Translations under genes and position numbers: made by a program
Shown: piece by piece, positions 15,189 through 23,856 of the stretch
Layout: every line of letters starts with the position of its first letter
Position numbering within the stretch: position 1 is the stretch's first letter
Assembly: GCA_021800255.1 (NCBI GenBank)
Contig: JAJYZC010000040.1
Coordinates: 1-35,088 of the forward strand
Reading direction: 5' to 3'
Source: Acidobacteriota bacterium
GTDB lineage: Bacteria > Acidobacteriota > Terriglobia > Terriglobales > Acidobacteriaceae
DNA length: 35,088 bases
Notes under the pieces: generated by a model
Seen by the model: the letters and a program-made list of their open reading frames with translations, nothing else
The model's database searches: none
What the model was told of the DNA's origin: nothing

Positions 15189-16736
15189 ATGAAGATGGAG
15201 CTTTTTCCTATCCATGCAGGCCGTGTATGCGTGCGGCTGGCAGAGGCCGGTGCGAGTTTGGCGCTGGCCGCTCTGATCGCCGGTTGCGGGAACAATTACA
15301 GCCCGGTGGTGACTCCGATCACCCCCAGTGGCCCTCCGGCACAGCCGATATCGTATGCGGTGGTGGTTTCGTCCACAGGGCCTGCAACGCCGGGGGTGGC
15401 GAGCATCATCGACTACTCCGGCGATTCGCTGATGGCCGAAACGCCCATCGGCATCAATCCCATCGGGCTTACCCTGTCGGAAAACGGCGGGGAAGCATAC
15501 GCGATCAACAGCGACCGCACGATTACGAACTTTACCGCGAATCAACCCGTGGATTTGCAACCAAGAGACCTGCTGTTCACGACCCTCCCCACCAACGCGC
15601 AGGTTGTGAACCTGTTTGGGGCCCCATCGGGCGATCTTTGGGCCGCCGATCTCAACGGCAACGCCGTGGACCTTTTCACGGGCAGCCCTGAATCCTATTC
15701 ATTGGCCATTCCAGTGGCGCCTACGCCTGTCACCATGGCGGGCGCACCCACTGCAACTGGCCAGCGCGAATATGTGATCAGCCAGAACTTCACCGATCCC
15801 ACCGGCCTGGTCTGCAATACAGCGCCGAGCACGGCTCCCGCCGGCGGCGTGGTGACGCCGATCGAGATTTCTACCGATACCGCCGACGTTCCGATTCCCG
15901 TGGGAAAGTGCCCTGTTTATGCCGTGCCGAGCGCCGACCTTCAGCGCCTGTTCGTGCTCAACCGGGGCGACGATACCATCACGGTCATTAACAGCCAGAC
16001 CGACTCGCTCGATGCCTGTACGCCGTTTCAGAACCAGAACGGCCAGTTGGTGACCTGCCATCCCACGCTGCCGCTTTCGCTTTCGGCGGTGACCGCCACC
16101 GGCATTACGCCCCCCAACGGCACCTCGGGAATGCCGCAGATCGCCGGGCCAGTGGACGCCGAGTACAACGCGGCCACGCAGCAACTGGTGGTGGCCGACT
16201 ACGATGGCGGGACGATCAGCGTGATCGACGTTAGTCTGGATCAGTACGGCAACGACAGTCCTACCTTCGGGACTACCTATACGATTCCGGTGGGCCACAA
16301 TCCGGCAGGCGTGACGGTGCTCTACGATGGCAGCCAGGCCTATGCCGCCAACCAGACCGACGGCACGGTGACCGCGGTGAGCCTCTCCAGCTACACGGTG
16401 GAAGCGACGCTTCCCGTGGAAGGGCATCCGCGCACGGTTGTTTCCACGCAAAATTCTCAATACAGCAAGATCTATGCGGCTTCGCCGGATAATCCCGAAA
16501 TCACAATCATTGAGTCGACTCCCACAACCCTTGACCAGATCGACACCACGGTTCTGATGGAGGGCTACCCGGTGGACGTGCGCACGACCACGCAAAACGG
16601 AACCTCCAGCAGCATCGACAATTACTCCAGCCGCATTCCGGGTTACGGCCAGCCTTGCAACCTGCCGCCGGCGCTCATGGTTTCCACCTACGGCGCGAAC
16701 TACACGCTTGCCGATTGCCGCCAGGCCGGTCCGTAA
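15189..16736 (+). CDS. Secreted lipoprotein with YVTN-type beta-propeller repeats
   Basis: 515 residues from ATG 15189. A lipoprotein signal peptide ends in LAALIAGC, with the lipidated Cys at about residue 23 (33 if counted from the GTG at 15159). A Pro/Thr-rich spacer (SPVVTPITPSGPPAQP) leads to repeated blade-like units: LFVLNRGDDTITVINSQT, QQLVVADYDGGTISVIDVS, GSQAYAANQTDGTVTAVS and SKIYAASPDNPEITIIES. These match the YVTN/NHL-like propeller pattern of cell-surface proteins. No catalytic motif is visible; it probably binds a ligand or partner on the outer surface. ATG 15195 is an equal candidate start. A strong terminator follows at 16798. Confidence 0.82.
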   Translation: MKMELFPIHAGRVCVRLAEAGASLALAALIAGCGNNYSPVVTPITPSGPPAQPISYAVVVSSTGPATPGVASIIDYSGDSLMAETPIGINPIGLTLSENGGEAYAINSDRTITNFTANQPVDLQPRDLLFTTLPTNAQVVNLFGAPSGDLWAADLNGNAVDLFTGSPESYSLAIPVAPTPVTMAGAPTATGQREYVISQNFTDPTGLVCNTAPSTAPAGGVVTPIEISTDTADVPIPVGKCPVYAVPSADLQRLFVLNRGDDTITVINSQTDSLDACTPFQNQNGQLVTCHPTLPLSLSAVTATGITPPNGTSGMPQIAGPVDAEYNAATQQLVVADYDGGTISVIDVSLDQYGNDSPTFGTTYTIPVGHNPAGVTVLYDGSQAYAANQTDGTVTAVSLSSYTVEATLPVEGHPRTVVSTQNSQYSKIYAASPDNPEITIIESTPTTLDQIDTTVLMEGYPVDVRTTTQNGTSSSIDNYSSRIPGYGQPCNLPPALMVSTYGANYTLADCRQAGP

Positions 16737-16797
16737 CTGCCGGGCTTTGCTTCTCAGACATGGCGAGGGGATGCAAAATGCAGCCAACAAGACAACC

Positions 16798-16840
16798 AAA
16801 GGGTCATTTCCCTCGCTGGAAATGGCCCTTTGATCGTTTT
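16798..16840 (+). terminator. Intrinsic terminator after the beta-propeller lipoprotein
   Basis: AAAGGGTCATTTCC (16798-16811), loop CTCGCT, GGAAATGGCCCTTT (16818-16831) form a 14-bp stem with one T-G mispair, followed by GATCGTTTT. It separates the lipoprotein from tlyA. The A-run on the left could also let it work on the opposite strand. Confidence 0.8.
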
Positions 16841-16857
16841 GGAAGGAGTTCAGGGCA

Positions 16858-17625
16858 ATGGGAGCCGGCGCCGCAAAGATAAGGCTGGACCTGCTGCTGG
16901 TCCAGCGCGGCTTGGTTCCCAGCCGGGAACGCGCGCAGGCGCTCATCCTTGCCGGACTGGTTCTGGTCCACGGGCAAAAAGTGGATAAACCCGGGACGGC
17001 GATTGCCGCCGATGCGCCCGTGCGGCTGCTCGGCAAGGACCAGCCTTACGTAAGCCGCGGAGGCCTGAAGCTGGCGGCGGCGCTCAATCACTGGGCAATC
17101 GCGCTGCGCGGCCGGGCCTGCCTGGACGTAGGCGCCTCGACGGGCGGATTTACCGACTGCCTTTTGCAGCATGGCGCCGCGCAGGTGACAGCGGTCGATA
17201 CGGGCTTTGGCCAGATCGCCTTGAAACTGCGCAACGACCCGCGCGTGCGCCTGATCGAGCGCACCAATGCGCGCCTGCTGGAGCCGGGATCACTGGCGGC
17301 CGGGCAGGGGAGCCAACAAATCACTTTTTTAGCGATGGACGTTTCGTTTATCTCCGCCACGCTGTTGCTGGGTCCGGTCGTGGACGCCGCGCCATCTCTC
17401 GCCGAGGCCGTAGTCCTGGTCAAGCCGCAGTTCGAGGCCGGACGTGAACACGTGGGCAAGGGCGGCATTGTCCGCGATCCCGCCGCGCACGAGCTGGCCG
17501 TCGCCAAAGTGACCGGCGGTCTGCGGTCTCTGGGCTGGGAGGTGTGTGGAACCATCCCCTCGCCCATCACCGGCGCCGGGGGGAACCGGGAGTTTTTGCT
17601 CTACGCAAAGCGCGCCATCCTTTGA
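16858..17625 (+). CDS. tlyA: TlyA-family rRNA 2'-O-methyltransferase
   Basis: 255 residues. An S4 RNA-binding domain (8-66: RLDLLLVQRGLVPSRERAQ...VHGQKVDKPG) is followed by an FtsJ-like Rossmann methyltransferase. The SAM site is LDVGASTGGFTDCLLQ (89-104). A Lys-Asp-Lys-Glu tetrad is visible: Lys71 (GGLKLAAAL), Asp161 (MDVSFIS), Lys189 (VLVKPQFE), Glu245 (GNREFLLY). TlyA methylates cytidine 2'-OH in 16S and/or 23S rRNA; some homologues are called hemolysins, probably wrongly. A GGAAGGAG site lies about 10 bases before the ATG. nadK follows after 68 bases, a pairing common in bacteria. Confidence 0.93.
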   Translation: MGAGAAKIRLDLLLVQRGLVPSRERAQALILAGLVLVHGQKVDKPGTAIAADAPVRLLGKDQPYVSRGGLKLAAALNHWAIALRGRACLDVGASTGGFTDCLLQHGAAQVTAVDTGFGQIALKLRNDPRVRLIERTNARLLEPGSLAAGQGSQQITFLAMDVSFISATLLLGPVVDAAPSLAEAVVLVKPQFEAGREHVGKGGIVRDPAAHELAVAKVTGGLRSLGWEVCGTIPSPITGAGGNREFLLYAKRAIL

Positions 17626-17693
17626 GGCTGTTTCGGTCCGGCGGCGGCCAAACATTTCCCTCTGCTCGCACCCCATCCATTACACTGGGACCC

Positions 17694-18551
17694 ATGACGC
17701 GCATCGCCATCGTTTGCAAATCGCAAAGGGAAGAGCTGGCGCGGATTTTGCCGGAGTTGATCGCGTGGTTGCGCCAGCGCGGCTACGAGCCTGTGCTGGA
17801 CCAGGAGGGCGGCCGGTACACCTCGGCCGCGCCCGCCGTCAATGGCGCGGAGTTGCCCTCCTGGTCCCCGGAACTGGTGATTGTTCTGGGCGGCGATGGA
17901 ACGCTGCTGGGGGCGGCGCGCATCTTTGCCACTGCGGGAACGCCGATTCTAGGCGTGAACCTGGGCTTTCTGGGCTTCTTGACCGAGGTGCGCCTGGCCG
18001 ATCTTTACTCCACGCTGGAGGGCTGGTGCGCGAACTGCTACGAAGTGGACGAGCGCGCCATGATCCACTGCGAGTTGTGGCGCGAAGGCGTGCGGCGCTC
18101 CGGTTACGAAGCGCTGAACGACGTGGTTGTAACCAAGGCCGACATGGCCCGCATGGGCGACTTTGCCGTGGAGTTAGGCGGCAAAAGCGTGGCCCGCTTT
18201 CGCGCCGACGGGCTGATCGTCTCTACGCCCACGGGGTCTACGGCCTACAGCCTGGCGGCCAACGGGCCCATCCTCACCCCCGATGTGGACGCCATGGTGG
18301 TTACACCCATCTGTCCGCATCTGTTGACGCTGCGCCCGCTGGTCCTGCGCGGCGATGCGGCGCTGGTGGTGCGAGTGGAAAGCGTTCCCAATCTCGGCCT
18401 GATGACCGTGGACGGCCAGCAGGTTGTGGAGCTGCACCGGGGCGATGAGGTGCGCTGCTGCCGCTCCAGCCACAAGGTCAAGCTGGTCCGCTTGAGCGAC
18501 GGCGGATTCTTCAATGCCCTGCGCAGCAAACTGAGCTGGGGCGAACTGTAA
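17694..18551 (+). CDS. nadK: NAD kinase
   Basis: 285 residues from ATG 17694. It phosphorylates NAD to NADP. The GGDGT motif (VIVLGGDGTLLGAAR, near 62-76) and the NLGFLGFLTEV loop mark the active site. The family's second conserved region reads ALNDVVVTKADMARM, and the Gly-rich RADGLIVSTPTGSTAYSLAANGPIL completes the substrate pocket. Length and order match the family. The open frame extends upstream to 17544 over the end of tlyA, but those residues have no family match, and MTRIAIV is the usual start of NadK. Confidence 0.95.
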   Translation: MTRIAIVCKSQREELARILPELIAWLRQRGYEPVLDQEGGRYTSAAPAVNGAELPSWSPELVIVLGGDGTLLGAARIFATAGTPILGVNLGFLGFLTEVRLADLYSTLEGWCANCYEVDERAMIHCELWREGVRRSGYEALNDVVVTKADMARMGDFAVELGGKSVARFRADGLIVSTPTGSTAYSLAANGPILTPDVDAMVVTPICPHLLTLRPLVLRGDAALVVRVESVPNLGLMTVDGQQVVELHRGDEVRCCRSSHKVKLVRLSDGGFFNALRSKLSWGEL

Positions 18552-18575
18552 AACAAGCCGGGATCCCGGGCTGCA

Positions 18576-19136
18576 TCATCCGGTCAATTCGGCCAGCAGA
18601 ACCTTGGCCTTGGCGGCCAGAGTGTGCGCTCCGTCCACGTCGCCGGAGGCCAGCGCCTCCTTGGCTTGTTTCAGAAATTGCCGGATGTGCTCCGCAGTCT
18701 TTTGCTCCGAGGCGCTCAAAGGGTGGGTGATGGAGTCCAGGCCGTGCTCGGTGGCCGCGATCAATGCGGCGGTCCGGCGGCGATACGCGAGAGGATCGCC
18801 CGAGGACAGCTCGCCCACCGCGCTCACCTCTGGGACGGCGTTGGCGGCTTCTTCCCGGTTCCTGTTCACCCGCTTTTTGCGCACCTGCGGCGCGGGCGCC
18901 GCCGGCCGCGCGTTGTGGGCTGTAGCCGGCTGGGGCGGGGCGGGAACGGTGACCACGGGAGGCGGAAGATTTGCGGGCGCTGACTGCGGCGGAGGCTGCG
19001 GCGGCGCGGGCTGCTGGATGGGCGGGGCGAGCTTTTGAGCCTGGGCCGCCGGATGGCTCCTGTGAAAGCACCCCGAAAGGCACAACGGCAGCAGCCACGC
19101 AACGCTCCACACAGGCAGCTTGATTCCGCGAACCAT
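18576..19136 (-). CDS. Small proline-rich lipoprotein, last gene of the two-component operon
   Basis: 186 residues from ATG 19136, two bases after the kinase stop. The signal peptide ends in LPLCLSGC, with the lipidated Cys at residue 23. A Pro/Gln/Ala-rich linker (about 25-95) spans the periplasm, then a basic patch (VRKKRVNRNREEAAN) leads to a helical C-terminal domain (YRRRTAALIAATEHGLDSI...TAEHIRQFLKQAKEALASGDVDGAHTLAAKAKVLL). The domain looks like a short helical hairpin; I do not recognise a family. Tight coupling to the kinase suggests it takes part in the same envelope response, perhaps as a sensor partner or output. Confidence 0.75.
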   Translation of the reverse strand: MVRGIKLPVWSVAWLLPLCLSGCFHRSHPAAQAQKLAPPIQQPAPPQPPPQSAPANLPPPVVTVPAPPQPATAHNARPAAPAPQVRKKRVNRNREEAANAVPEVSAVGELSSGDPLAYRRRTAALIAATEHGLDSITHPLSASEQKTAEHIRQFLKQAKEALASGDVDGAHTLAAKAKVLLAELTG

Positions 19137-19138
19137 GG

Positions 19139-21064
19139 CTACGTTTCCATTCCCGCCGGTTGCGGATTCCGGCGCCCCCATTCCGTGGCGGCGAGCGGAA
19201 TTCGCAGCCGGAACTCCGTGCCACGGTCTTGTCTTGATTGTACGTCGATAGTGCCGTGGTGCAGTTGGAGAATGCGGTACGTCATGGCCAGGCCGATGCC
19301 GCTGCCCCCGCTCTTGGTGGTGAAGTAGAGGTCGAAGATCTTCTCACGGATCTCTTCCGGGATGCCGGGTCCCTCATCGGCGATGCGGAGCACGGCGGTT
19401 TTCCAGGCCGGCGATAGGGAACGGTTTCCGCCGCCCCTGCTCTTCCACTCCTCTTCGAGGGCCACTTCGAGCCTGCCCCCCTGCGGCATGGCTTGAGCGC
19501 CATTCTGGATCACGTTGAGGGCCGCCTGTTTGAGCAGGTCGGCATCCACGTTGGCGATGAGCGGCTGGTCGGGCATACGGCTCACAAGGGTCACGTTGTG
19601 CGTGGAAAGCTCTTCGGCGGCCAGCGCCAGAACGTCGGCGATCACCGGGCGCAGGTCCTGCTCGCGGAGCTGCAGTTCGACCGGGCGGGAGAAATCCACG
19701 AGCACTTGCACCACACGGTCCAGACGGTGAATTTCGGCGTCGATAACTTCCAGGTGACGGAGCGCCGGGGGACTCGCGCCGGCGAGCTTGTTCTTGAGCA
19801 GCTCCAGATGGAGGACGATGGCGTTGATGGGATTTTTGACCTCGTGACCCACGCCCGAGGTAAGACGCCCGATAGCCGCCATGCGCCGCGAGAGCTCCAG
19901 TTCCGACTCGATCTCGGCGGCTGATTCCAGATCGCGCAGCGTGACCAGCGCGCCCAGGCCGCGGCGGTTTTCGTCGTCGTGGATAAAGTCTACTGAAACC
20001 TCGATACGGCGTCCGTTTTCGGTGTGTATTTCCTCCTTCACCAGGGTGATGCCGGCGTCGATTGACTCCCAAAGCGCACGCCCCAGCACCGTGGAGCGGT
20101 CGAAGATCTCCCTTGCCTGGCGGCCCAGAATGCCCTCCCGCTCGATCTGCAGGAAGCGGCGCGCCGCCTCAGAGACCAGCGCCGCGCGTCCATCCCCGGT
20201 AAAGAACATGATTCCATCCTGCAGATTGCCCATGATCTGGTCCAGATTTTCCCGCAACGCCGAGTACACCTCTTCCACATTTCTCATGCGCTGGCCGATC
20301 ATCTCGATCTGGTTGGAGACGCGCGCCGCCATGTCCTGATGGGGAGGCGCCGGCGGCGCATCGCCGCTTTCGCCGGCCGAAGTCCAGTAGTCGAGTTGCA
20401 GGCTGATCTCTTCCAGGGGGCGGAGGGCCAGGTTGCTGAGCAGGAAGGCGGCCACCAGCGCCACCGCCAGCGCAAAGCCCATCAGGGTAAGCGCCTCGCC
20501 CAGCCAGGGCGCGTAAAAGGCGCGCAGCAGAGTGGTGCGCACGCCTACGTTCACGGTGGCGAAGAGTTGGCCGTTGCGGTCGAGCGCAACCACCACGTCA
20601 AAAACCTTCGGCGGGCCGAAGACTGCCTGCAACAACTGGAGGGGACCGGCGGCCAGAAGCTGGCTGTAATTGGGCCGTAGCGGTAGCGGCTCGCCCACGT
20701 TGCCGGGCGTGGTGCTCAGCAGCGTATACCGCTGGCTGTCGCCGATGTTGATGTCATAGACCGTGAGGGAGTAGCGGTTGGCTGACTCGACCACCTCCCG
20801 AAGGTTGGCGTTGTCCTGCACTGCGGCCGCCTCCAGGACGCGCAACTGGTCCGGATTGTCGGGGTTGACCTTCTGGTTCTTGAGGCCGGTCTCCAGCGCC
20901 TGCTGCAGGGCGAAGCGAACCTGCTCGGCAATCATTTGATTGGTGTCATAGGTTTGCTGCACGGCGGTGCGCAGCAGTTGACTGGCGTAGACCAGGGAAA
21001 GCACCGCGGCGATGAGAAACACCAGCCCGGTGATGGCCAGAACGAGTTTGGTCTTCAGGCGCAT
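19139..21064 (-). CDS. Membrane sensor histidine kinase (NtrB/AtoS-like)
   Basis: 641 residues. TM1 (about 7-29) and TM2 (190-212) enclose a periplasmic sensing domain of about 160 residues. A HAMP-like linker (LRPLEEISLQL) follows TM2. Residues 272-390 form a PAS domain (LQDGIMFFTGDGRAALVSEAA...). The dimerisation/phosphotransfer helix carries His407 in GVGHEVKNPINAIVLHLELL. The ATPase part has an N-box region, then DEGPGIPEEIREKIFDLYFTTK and GSGIGLAMTYRIL near the C-terminus. Such kinases phosphorylate sigma-54 activators; the regulator gene ends 3 bases upstream. The ligand is unknown. Confidence 0.92.
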   Translation of the reverse strand: MRLKTKLVLAITGLVFLIAAVLSLVYASQLLRTAVQQTYDTNQMIAEQVRFALQQALETGLKNQKVNPDNPDQLRVLEAAAVQDNANLREVVESANRYSLTVYDINIGDSQRYTLLSTTPGNVGEPLPLRPNYSQLLAAGPLQLLQAVFGPPKVFDVVVALDRNGQLFATVNVGVRTTLLRAFYAPWLGEALTLMGFALAVALVAAFLLSNLALRPLEEISLQLDYWTSAGESGDAPPAPPHQDMAARVSNQIEMIGQRMRNVEEVYSALRENLDQIMGNLQDGIMFFTGDGRAALVSEAARRFLQIEREGILGRQAREIFDRSTVLGRALWESIDAGITLVKEEIHTENGRRIEVSVDFIHDDENRRGLGALVTLRDLESAAEIESELELSRRMAAIGRLTSGVGHEVKNPINAIVLHLELLKNKLAGASPPALRHLEVIDAEIHRLDRVVQVLVDFSRPVELQLREQDLRPVIADVLALAAEELSTHNVTLVSRMPDQPLIANVDADLLKQAALNVIQNGAQAMPQGGRLEVALEEEWKSRGGGNRSLSPAWKTAVLRIADEGPGIPEEIREKIFDLYFTTKSGGSGIGLAMTYRILQLHHGTIDVQSRQDRGTEFRLRIPLAATEWGRRNPQPAGMET

Positions 21065-21067
21065 GGC

Positions 21068-22474
21068 TCAGCCGGCTTGCTCATCCGCAAGGCGGCTATA
21101 CCCCTTGAGCTTATTGTGCAGGGTCTTCAGGCTTACGCCCAGGATCTCGGCGGCGCGGGTTTTGTTTTGGCCGGTGGCCTCCAGGGTGCGCAGGATCAGC
21201 AGCCGCTCGGCCTCGTCCACCGTAACGCCCACGTGCAGCGGAACCGCGCCGGAGTTCGCGCCCTGCGCAGCCGTGGCCTGCTCCTTGCCGAAGCCCGGTG
21301 GCAGGTGCCCGGCATCCAGCGGCGCGCTATCCGGGCAGAGAATCACAGCCCGCTCGATGACGTTGCGCAGCTCGCGGGCGTTGCCCGGCCAGCCATAGGC
21401 GATCATGCGGTCGAGCATGGAGGCAGCCACGCCGGAAACCTTGCGGCCGTGCTTCTGGTTCATCTCGCTCAGCATGGCTTCGGCCATCGCGGGTAGATCC
21501 TCCAGGTGCTCGCGCAACGGCGGCATGTGAATGTTGAAGACGTTGAGCCTGTAGAAAAGGTCGGCGCGGAGATGGCCCTGGGCGACGGCTTGGCCGGGCT
21601 CACGGTTGGTGGCCGCCAGCACGCGCACGTCCACCTCCTGCTCTGCCCGCGCGCCCAGGCGGCGGAACTTGTGTTCCTCCAGCACGCGCAGCAGTTTGGC
21701 CTGTGTGCCGGAGGGCATCTCGCCGATCTCATCCAGCAGCAGCGTGCCGCCGGAGGCCAGCTCGAAGCAGCCTGCGCGCCGCTCCGCTGCCCCGGTGAAG
21801 GCGCCTTTCTCGTGGCCGAAGATCTCACTCTCAATCAGCGTTTCAGGAATGGCGGCGCAGTTGACGGCGACGAAAGGGCGCGCCTTGCGCGGGCTCAGGT
21901 CGTGGAGGGTGCGCGCCACCAGTTCCTTGCCCGTCCCGCTCTCGCCGGTGATGAGCACGGGGACGTTGGAGGGTGCAATCTGCTCGATGAGCGCGAAGAT
22001 CTCCCGCATCCGGTTCGAGCTGCCCACCAGCCGGCCCAGCACTCCGCTCTCCCGCAGCCGCCGCCGCGCCACCTCCAACTCGATGGCGGTTTCGCGCTGG
22101 CGCGTGGCGTTGGCCAGAATGGTCTTCAGCCGCGTAGCGTCCACCGGCTTCTGCAGGAAGTCATAGGCGCCCAGCTTCATGGCCTCGACGGCCAGATCGA
22201 TTGATCCCATGGCGGTGAGGACGACCACGGCGACGTTGGCGTTCAGCCCCGATCCCGCCTCCGTCAGCTTGGTCAGCAGGCCGATGCCATCCAGCCGCGG
22301 CATCTTCAAGTCCGTGACTACGATGGCCGGATCCCAGGCCAGCGCCTTCTCCCACCCCTCCATGCCGTCGCGCGCGGTCTCGGTGCGGTAGCCCCACCCT
22401 GCGATCAACTCCGCCAGGCCCATCAGCGCGTGGGGCTCGTCTTCGACGATCAACACCTTTACGGCGTTCAGCAT
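21068..22474 (-). CDS. Sigma-54-dependent response regulator (NtrC family)
   Basis: 468 residues, full length. The receiver domain (1-120) has the acidic pocket EDE at 11-13, phospho-acceptor Asp55 in VVTDLKMPRLDG and Lys109 in LQKP. The AAA+ domain has Walker A GESGTGKE (177-184), the sigma-54-contacting GAFTGA loop (224-229) and Walker B LLLDEIGE (245-252). The C-terminal Fis-type HTH is LEATGQNKTRAAEILGVSLKTLHNKLKGY. When phosphorylated by the partner kinase it opens sigma-54 promoters. It is first in a three-gene operon with kinase and lipoprotein. I looked for a -24/-12 sequence upstream of 22474 and found none convincing, so its target promoters are probably elsewhere. Confidence 0.94.
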   Translation of the reverse strand: MLNAVKVLIVEDEPHALMGLAELIAGWGYRTETARDGMEGWEKALAWDPAIVVTDLKMPRLDGIGLLTKLTEAGSGLNANVAVVVLTAMGSIDLAVEAMKLGAYDFLQKPVDATRLKTILANATRQRETAIELEVARRRLRESGVLGRLVGSSNRMREIFALIEQIAPSNVPVLITGESGTGKELVARTLHDLSPRKARPFVAVNCAAIPETLIESEIFGHEKGAFTGAAERRAGCFELASGGTLLLDEIGEMPSGTQAKLLRVLEEHKFRRLGARAEQEVDVRVLAATNREPGQAVAQGHLRADLFYRLNVFNIHMPPLREHLEDLPAMAEAMLSEMNQKHGRKVSGVAASMLDRMIAYGWPGNARELRNVIERAVILCPDSAPLDAGHLPPGFGKEQATAAQGANSGAVPLHVGVTVDEAERLLILRTLEATGQNKTRAAEILGVSLKTLHNKLKGYSRLADEQAG

Positions 22475-22558
22475 AGGGGTTTTCCACTCACCCCATTAGC
22501 TTACCGTTTTGCCATGCTATGGAGCCAAGAAACAGCTTGGGGGTAGAAACCTCGACGC

Positions 22559-23353
22559 TCACCTGCGCCCCAGCCGGAAGCAGTACGTCACCTGGAACAG
22601 TCCGCTGTCAATTCCGGGATTGGCGGTCGCCGTGTCGTTATTCGAGATATGGTGGTAGCGATATTCGGCGCGGATCGAGCTCGCCCTGGAGCGGTAAACC
22701 TCGATTCCTGCGCCTACATCGAAGGTGAAGTTGAACGATCCGGCGCTGTCCACAGGAATTGGCCGCGTCGAATACATATATCCGCCGTGGCCGTCGAGGA
22801 ACGGCTGGATTCTGCGCCGGGGCAGGAAGTTCCACTGCAATCCCATCGGAGAGATCGCCTCCCCAATCGTCCACCGCCGGCTATAGCACGTTGCCGTCTC
22901 CGCGCCGCTGTAGGTCACATTATTGATCGTGTATGAATAGCTGATCGTGGCCGGCGCGCAGGTGACCGGCGGACTTTGGAGATCGCTCGTGTAGGTTTCC
23001 GCTGCCGGCGAGGTCTGCGCATCGACAATACGTTGCAATGGATCGCTCTCCAGCGCCACCGGCAGAAATTCCCCGTCGTATTGCCAGTCCACCACGTGAT
23101 TCAGAAACAGCCGCCGGCTATACGAGACGCCGATGTTCACCAGCCTCCTCTGTTCCGCATCTCCCAGCAGGATGTGACTCGAATCCCAGGAGTACGCGCC
23201 CAGAACCCCCAGGGTATTCACGCGCGCGTAATAGAGGTGACCGGAAGAGGTTTGCGCCGGTAAGGCTGCCGCCCAGCCGGCCAGCGCCAGCAGGGCAAAC
23301 AGATTGAGGCAGACGGAACGAAGGGGCTGGCGCACACGCACAGAGTCCGGCAA
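22559..23353 (-). CDS. Outer-membrane acyloxyacyl hydrolase, PagL-like lipid A deacylase
   Basis: 264 residues from the TTG at 23353, chosen because GGAG lies 5 bases upstream; the open frame continues to 23395. A signal peptide (LRSVCLNLFALLALAGWAAALPAQ) is followed by alternating strands of a beta-barrel ending in Phe-Arg (TYCFRLGRR). The C-terminal YRYHHISNNDTATANPGIDSG carries the PagL-type active-site pattern His-X-Ser-Asn. An acidic residue (Asp) stands 14 positions after the His, where PagL has its catalytic Glu. PagL removes a 3-O acyl chain from lipid A. The Asp-for-Glu change and a Cys-containing insert (PPVTCAPATISYSYT) differ from the classical enzyme, so activity is probable but unproven. 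Confidence 0.72.
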   Translation of the reverse strand: MPDSVRVRQPLRSVCLNLFALLALAGWAAALPAQTSSGHLYYARVNTLGVLGAYSWDSSHILLGDAEQRRLVNIGVSYSRRLFLNHVVDWQYDGEFLPVALESDPLQRIVDAQTSPAAETYTSDLQSPPVTCAPATISYSYTINNVTYSGAETATCYSRRWTIGEAISPMGLQWNFLPRRRIQPFLDGHGGYMYSTRPIPVDSAGSFNFTFDVGAGIEVYRSRASSIRAEYRYHHISNNDTATANPGIDSGLFQVTYCFRLGRR

Positions 23354-23657
23354 AAAATCTCCTTTTCGGCGCGGATAGATCGGGCCGGGGGTCAATGATC
23401 TTGTGTTTCCTGCGAAGCCATTGTAACCCGGCAGTGCACCGGAACCATTGCACGGCCCTGGCTGGTCCGGCTCGCCCGCTGCGCCCGAAATCGAAATCGG
23501 TTATGATCGAAGAGATAGCCTTGCGCTGGAAGATGTGCTGAAGTTTTGAGTTCACAGGGTTGAGGCGCGGTTTTCAGTTCACAGTTGTTCCGGCAATTCG
23601 CCGTGAGATACGAACTGAGAACTTTCCTCGCCAATTGAAAGGATTGAAAAGCTAGCC
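23354..23657. other. Intergenic region with a short direct repeat upstream of rpmF
   Basis: No gene fits here. TTTTGAGTTCACAG (near 23541-23554) recurs as TTTTCAGTTCACAG about 31 bases later, with GAACTGAGAAC beyond. The spacing (three helical turns) would suit paired protein sites in the rpmF-plsX promoter region, but no clear promoter hexamers can be named. Confidence 0.35.
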
Positions 23658-23843
23658 ATGCCGAATCCGAAGAGGCGCCACTCGGTGCGCCGGACAGCCA
23701 ACCGCCGCGCCCATGACTTTCTGAAGCCCAAGGCGCTCTCAGAATGTCCCAACTGCCACGAAAAGAAGCTGCCCCATCGCGCCTGCCCTAAATGCGGCGC
23801 CTACAAAGGCCGCTCGGTTCTCGACGTAAAAGAAGCAAGCTGA
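23658..23843 (+). CDS. rpmF: 50S ribosomal protein L32
   Basis: 61 residues. The opening [20 protein letters not shown] and the zinc-binding pairs Cys30-X2-Cys33 and Cys43-X2-Cys46 are characteristic of the Cys-containing (C+) form of L32, a small protein of the large ribosomal subunit. rpmF followed by plsX is a widely conserved pair linking ribosome and lipid synthesis; here plsX starts 13 bases after the stop. The usual upstream partner yceD (DUF177) is absent; a lipid A deacylase on the other strand takes its place. Confidence 0.96.
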   Translation: MPNPKRRHSVRRTANRRAHDFLKPKALSECPNCHEKKLPHRACPKCGAYKGRSVLDVKEAS

Positions 23844-23856
23844 TACGCAAGCGCCC

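Noticed and set aside
15699..17036. 445-codon minus-strand frame opposite the lipoprotein
   Set aside because: Arg/His-rich, no domain, crosses a terminator and two real genes.
22475..22560. Sigma-54 (-24/-12) promoter in front of the NtrC-type regulator
   Set aside because: TGGCAAAACGG is present on the minus strand but the GC element at -12 is missing at the needed spacing.
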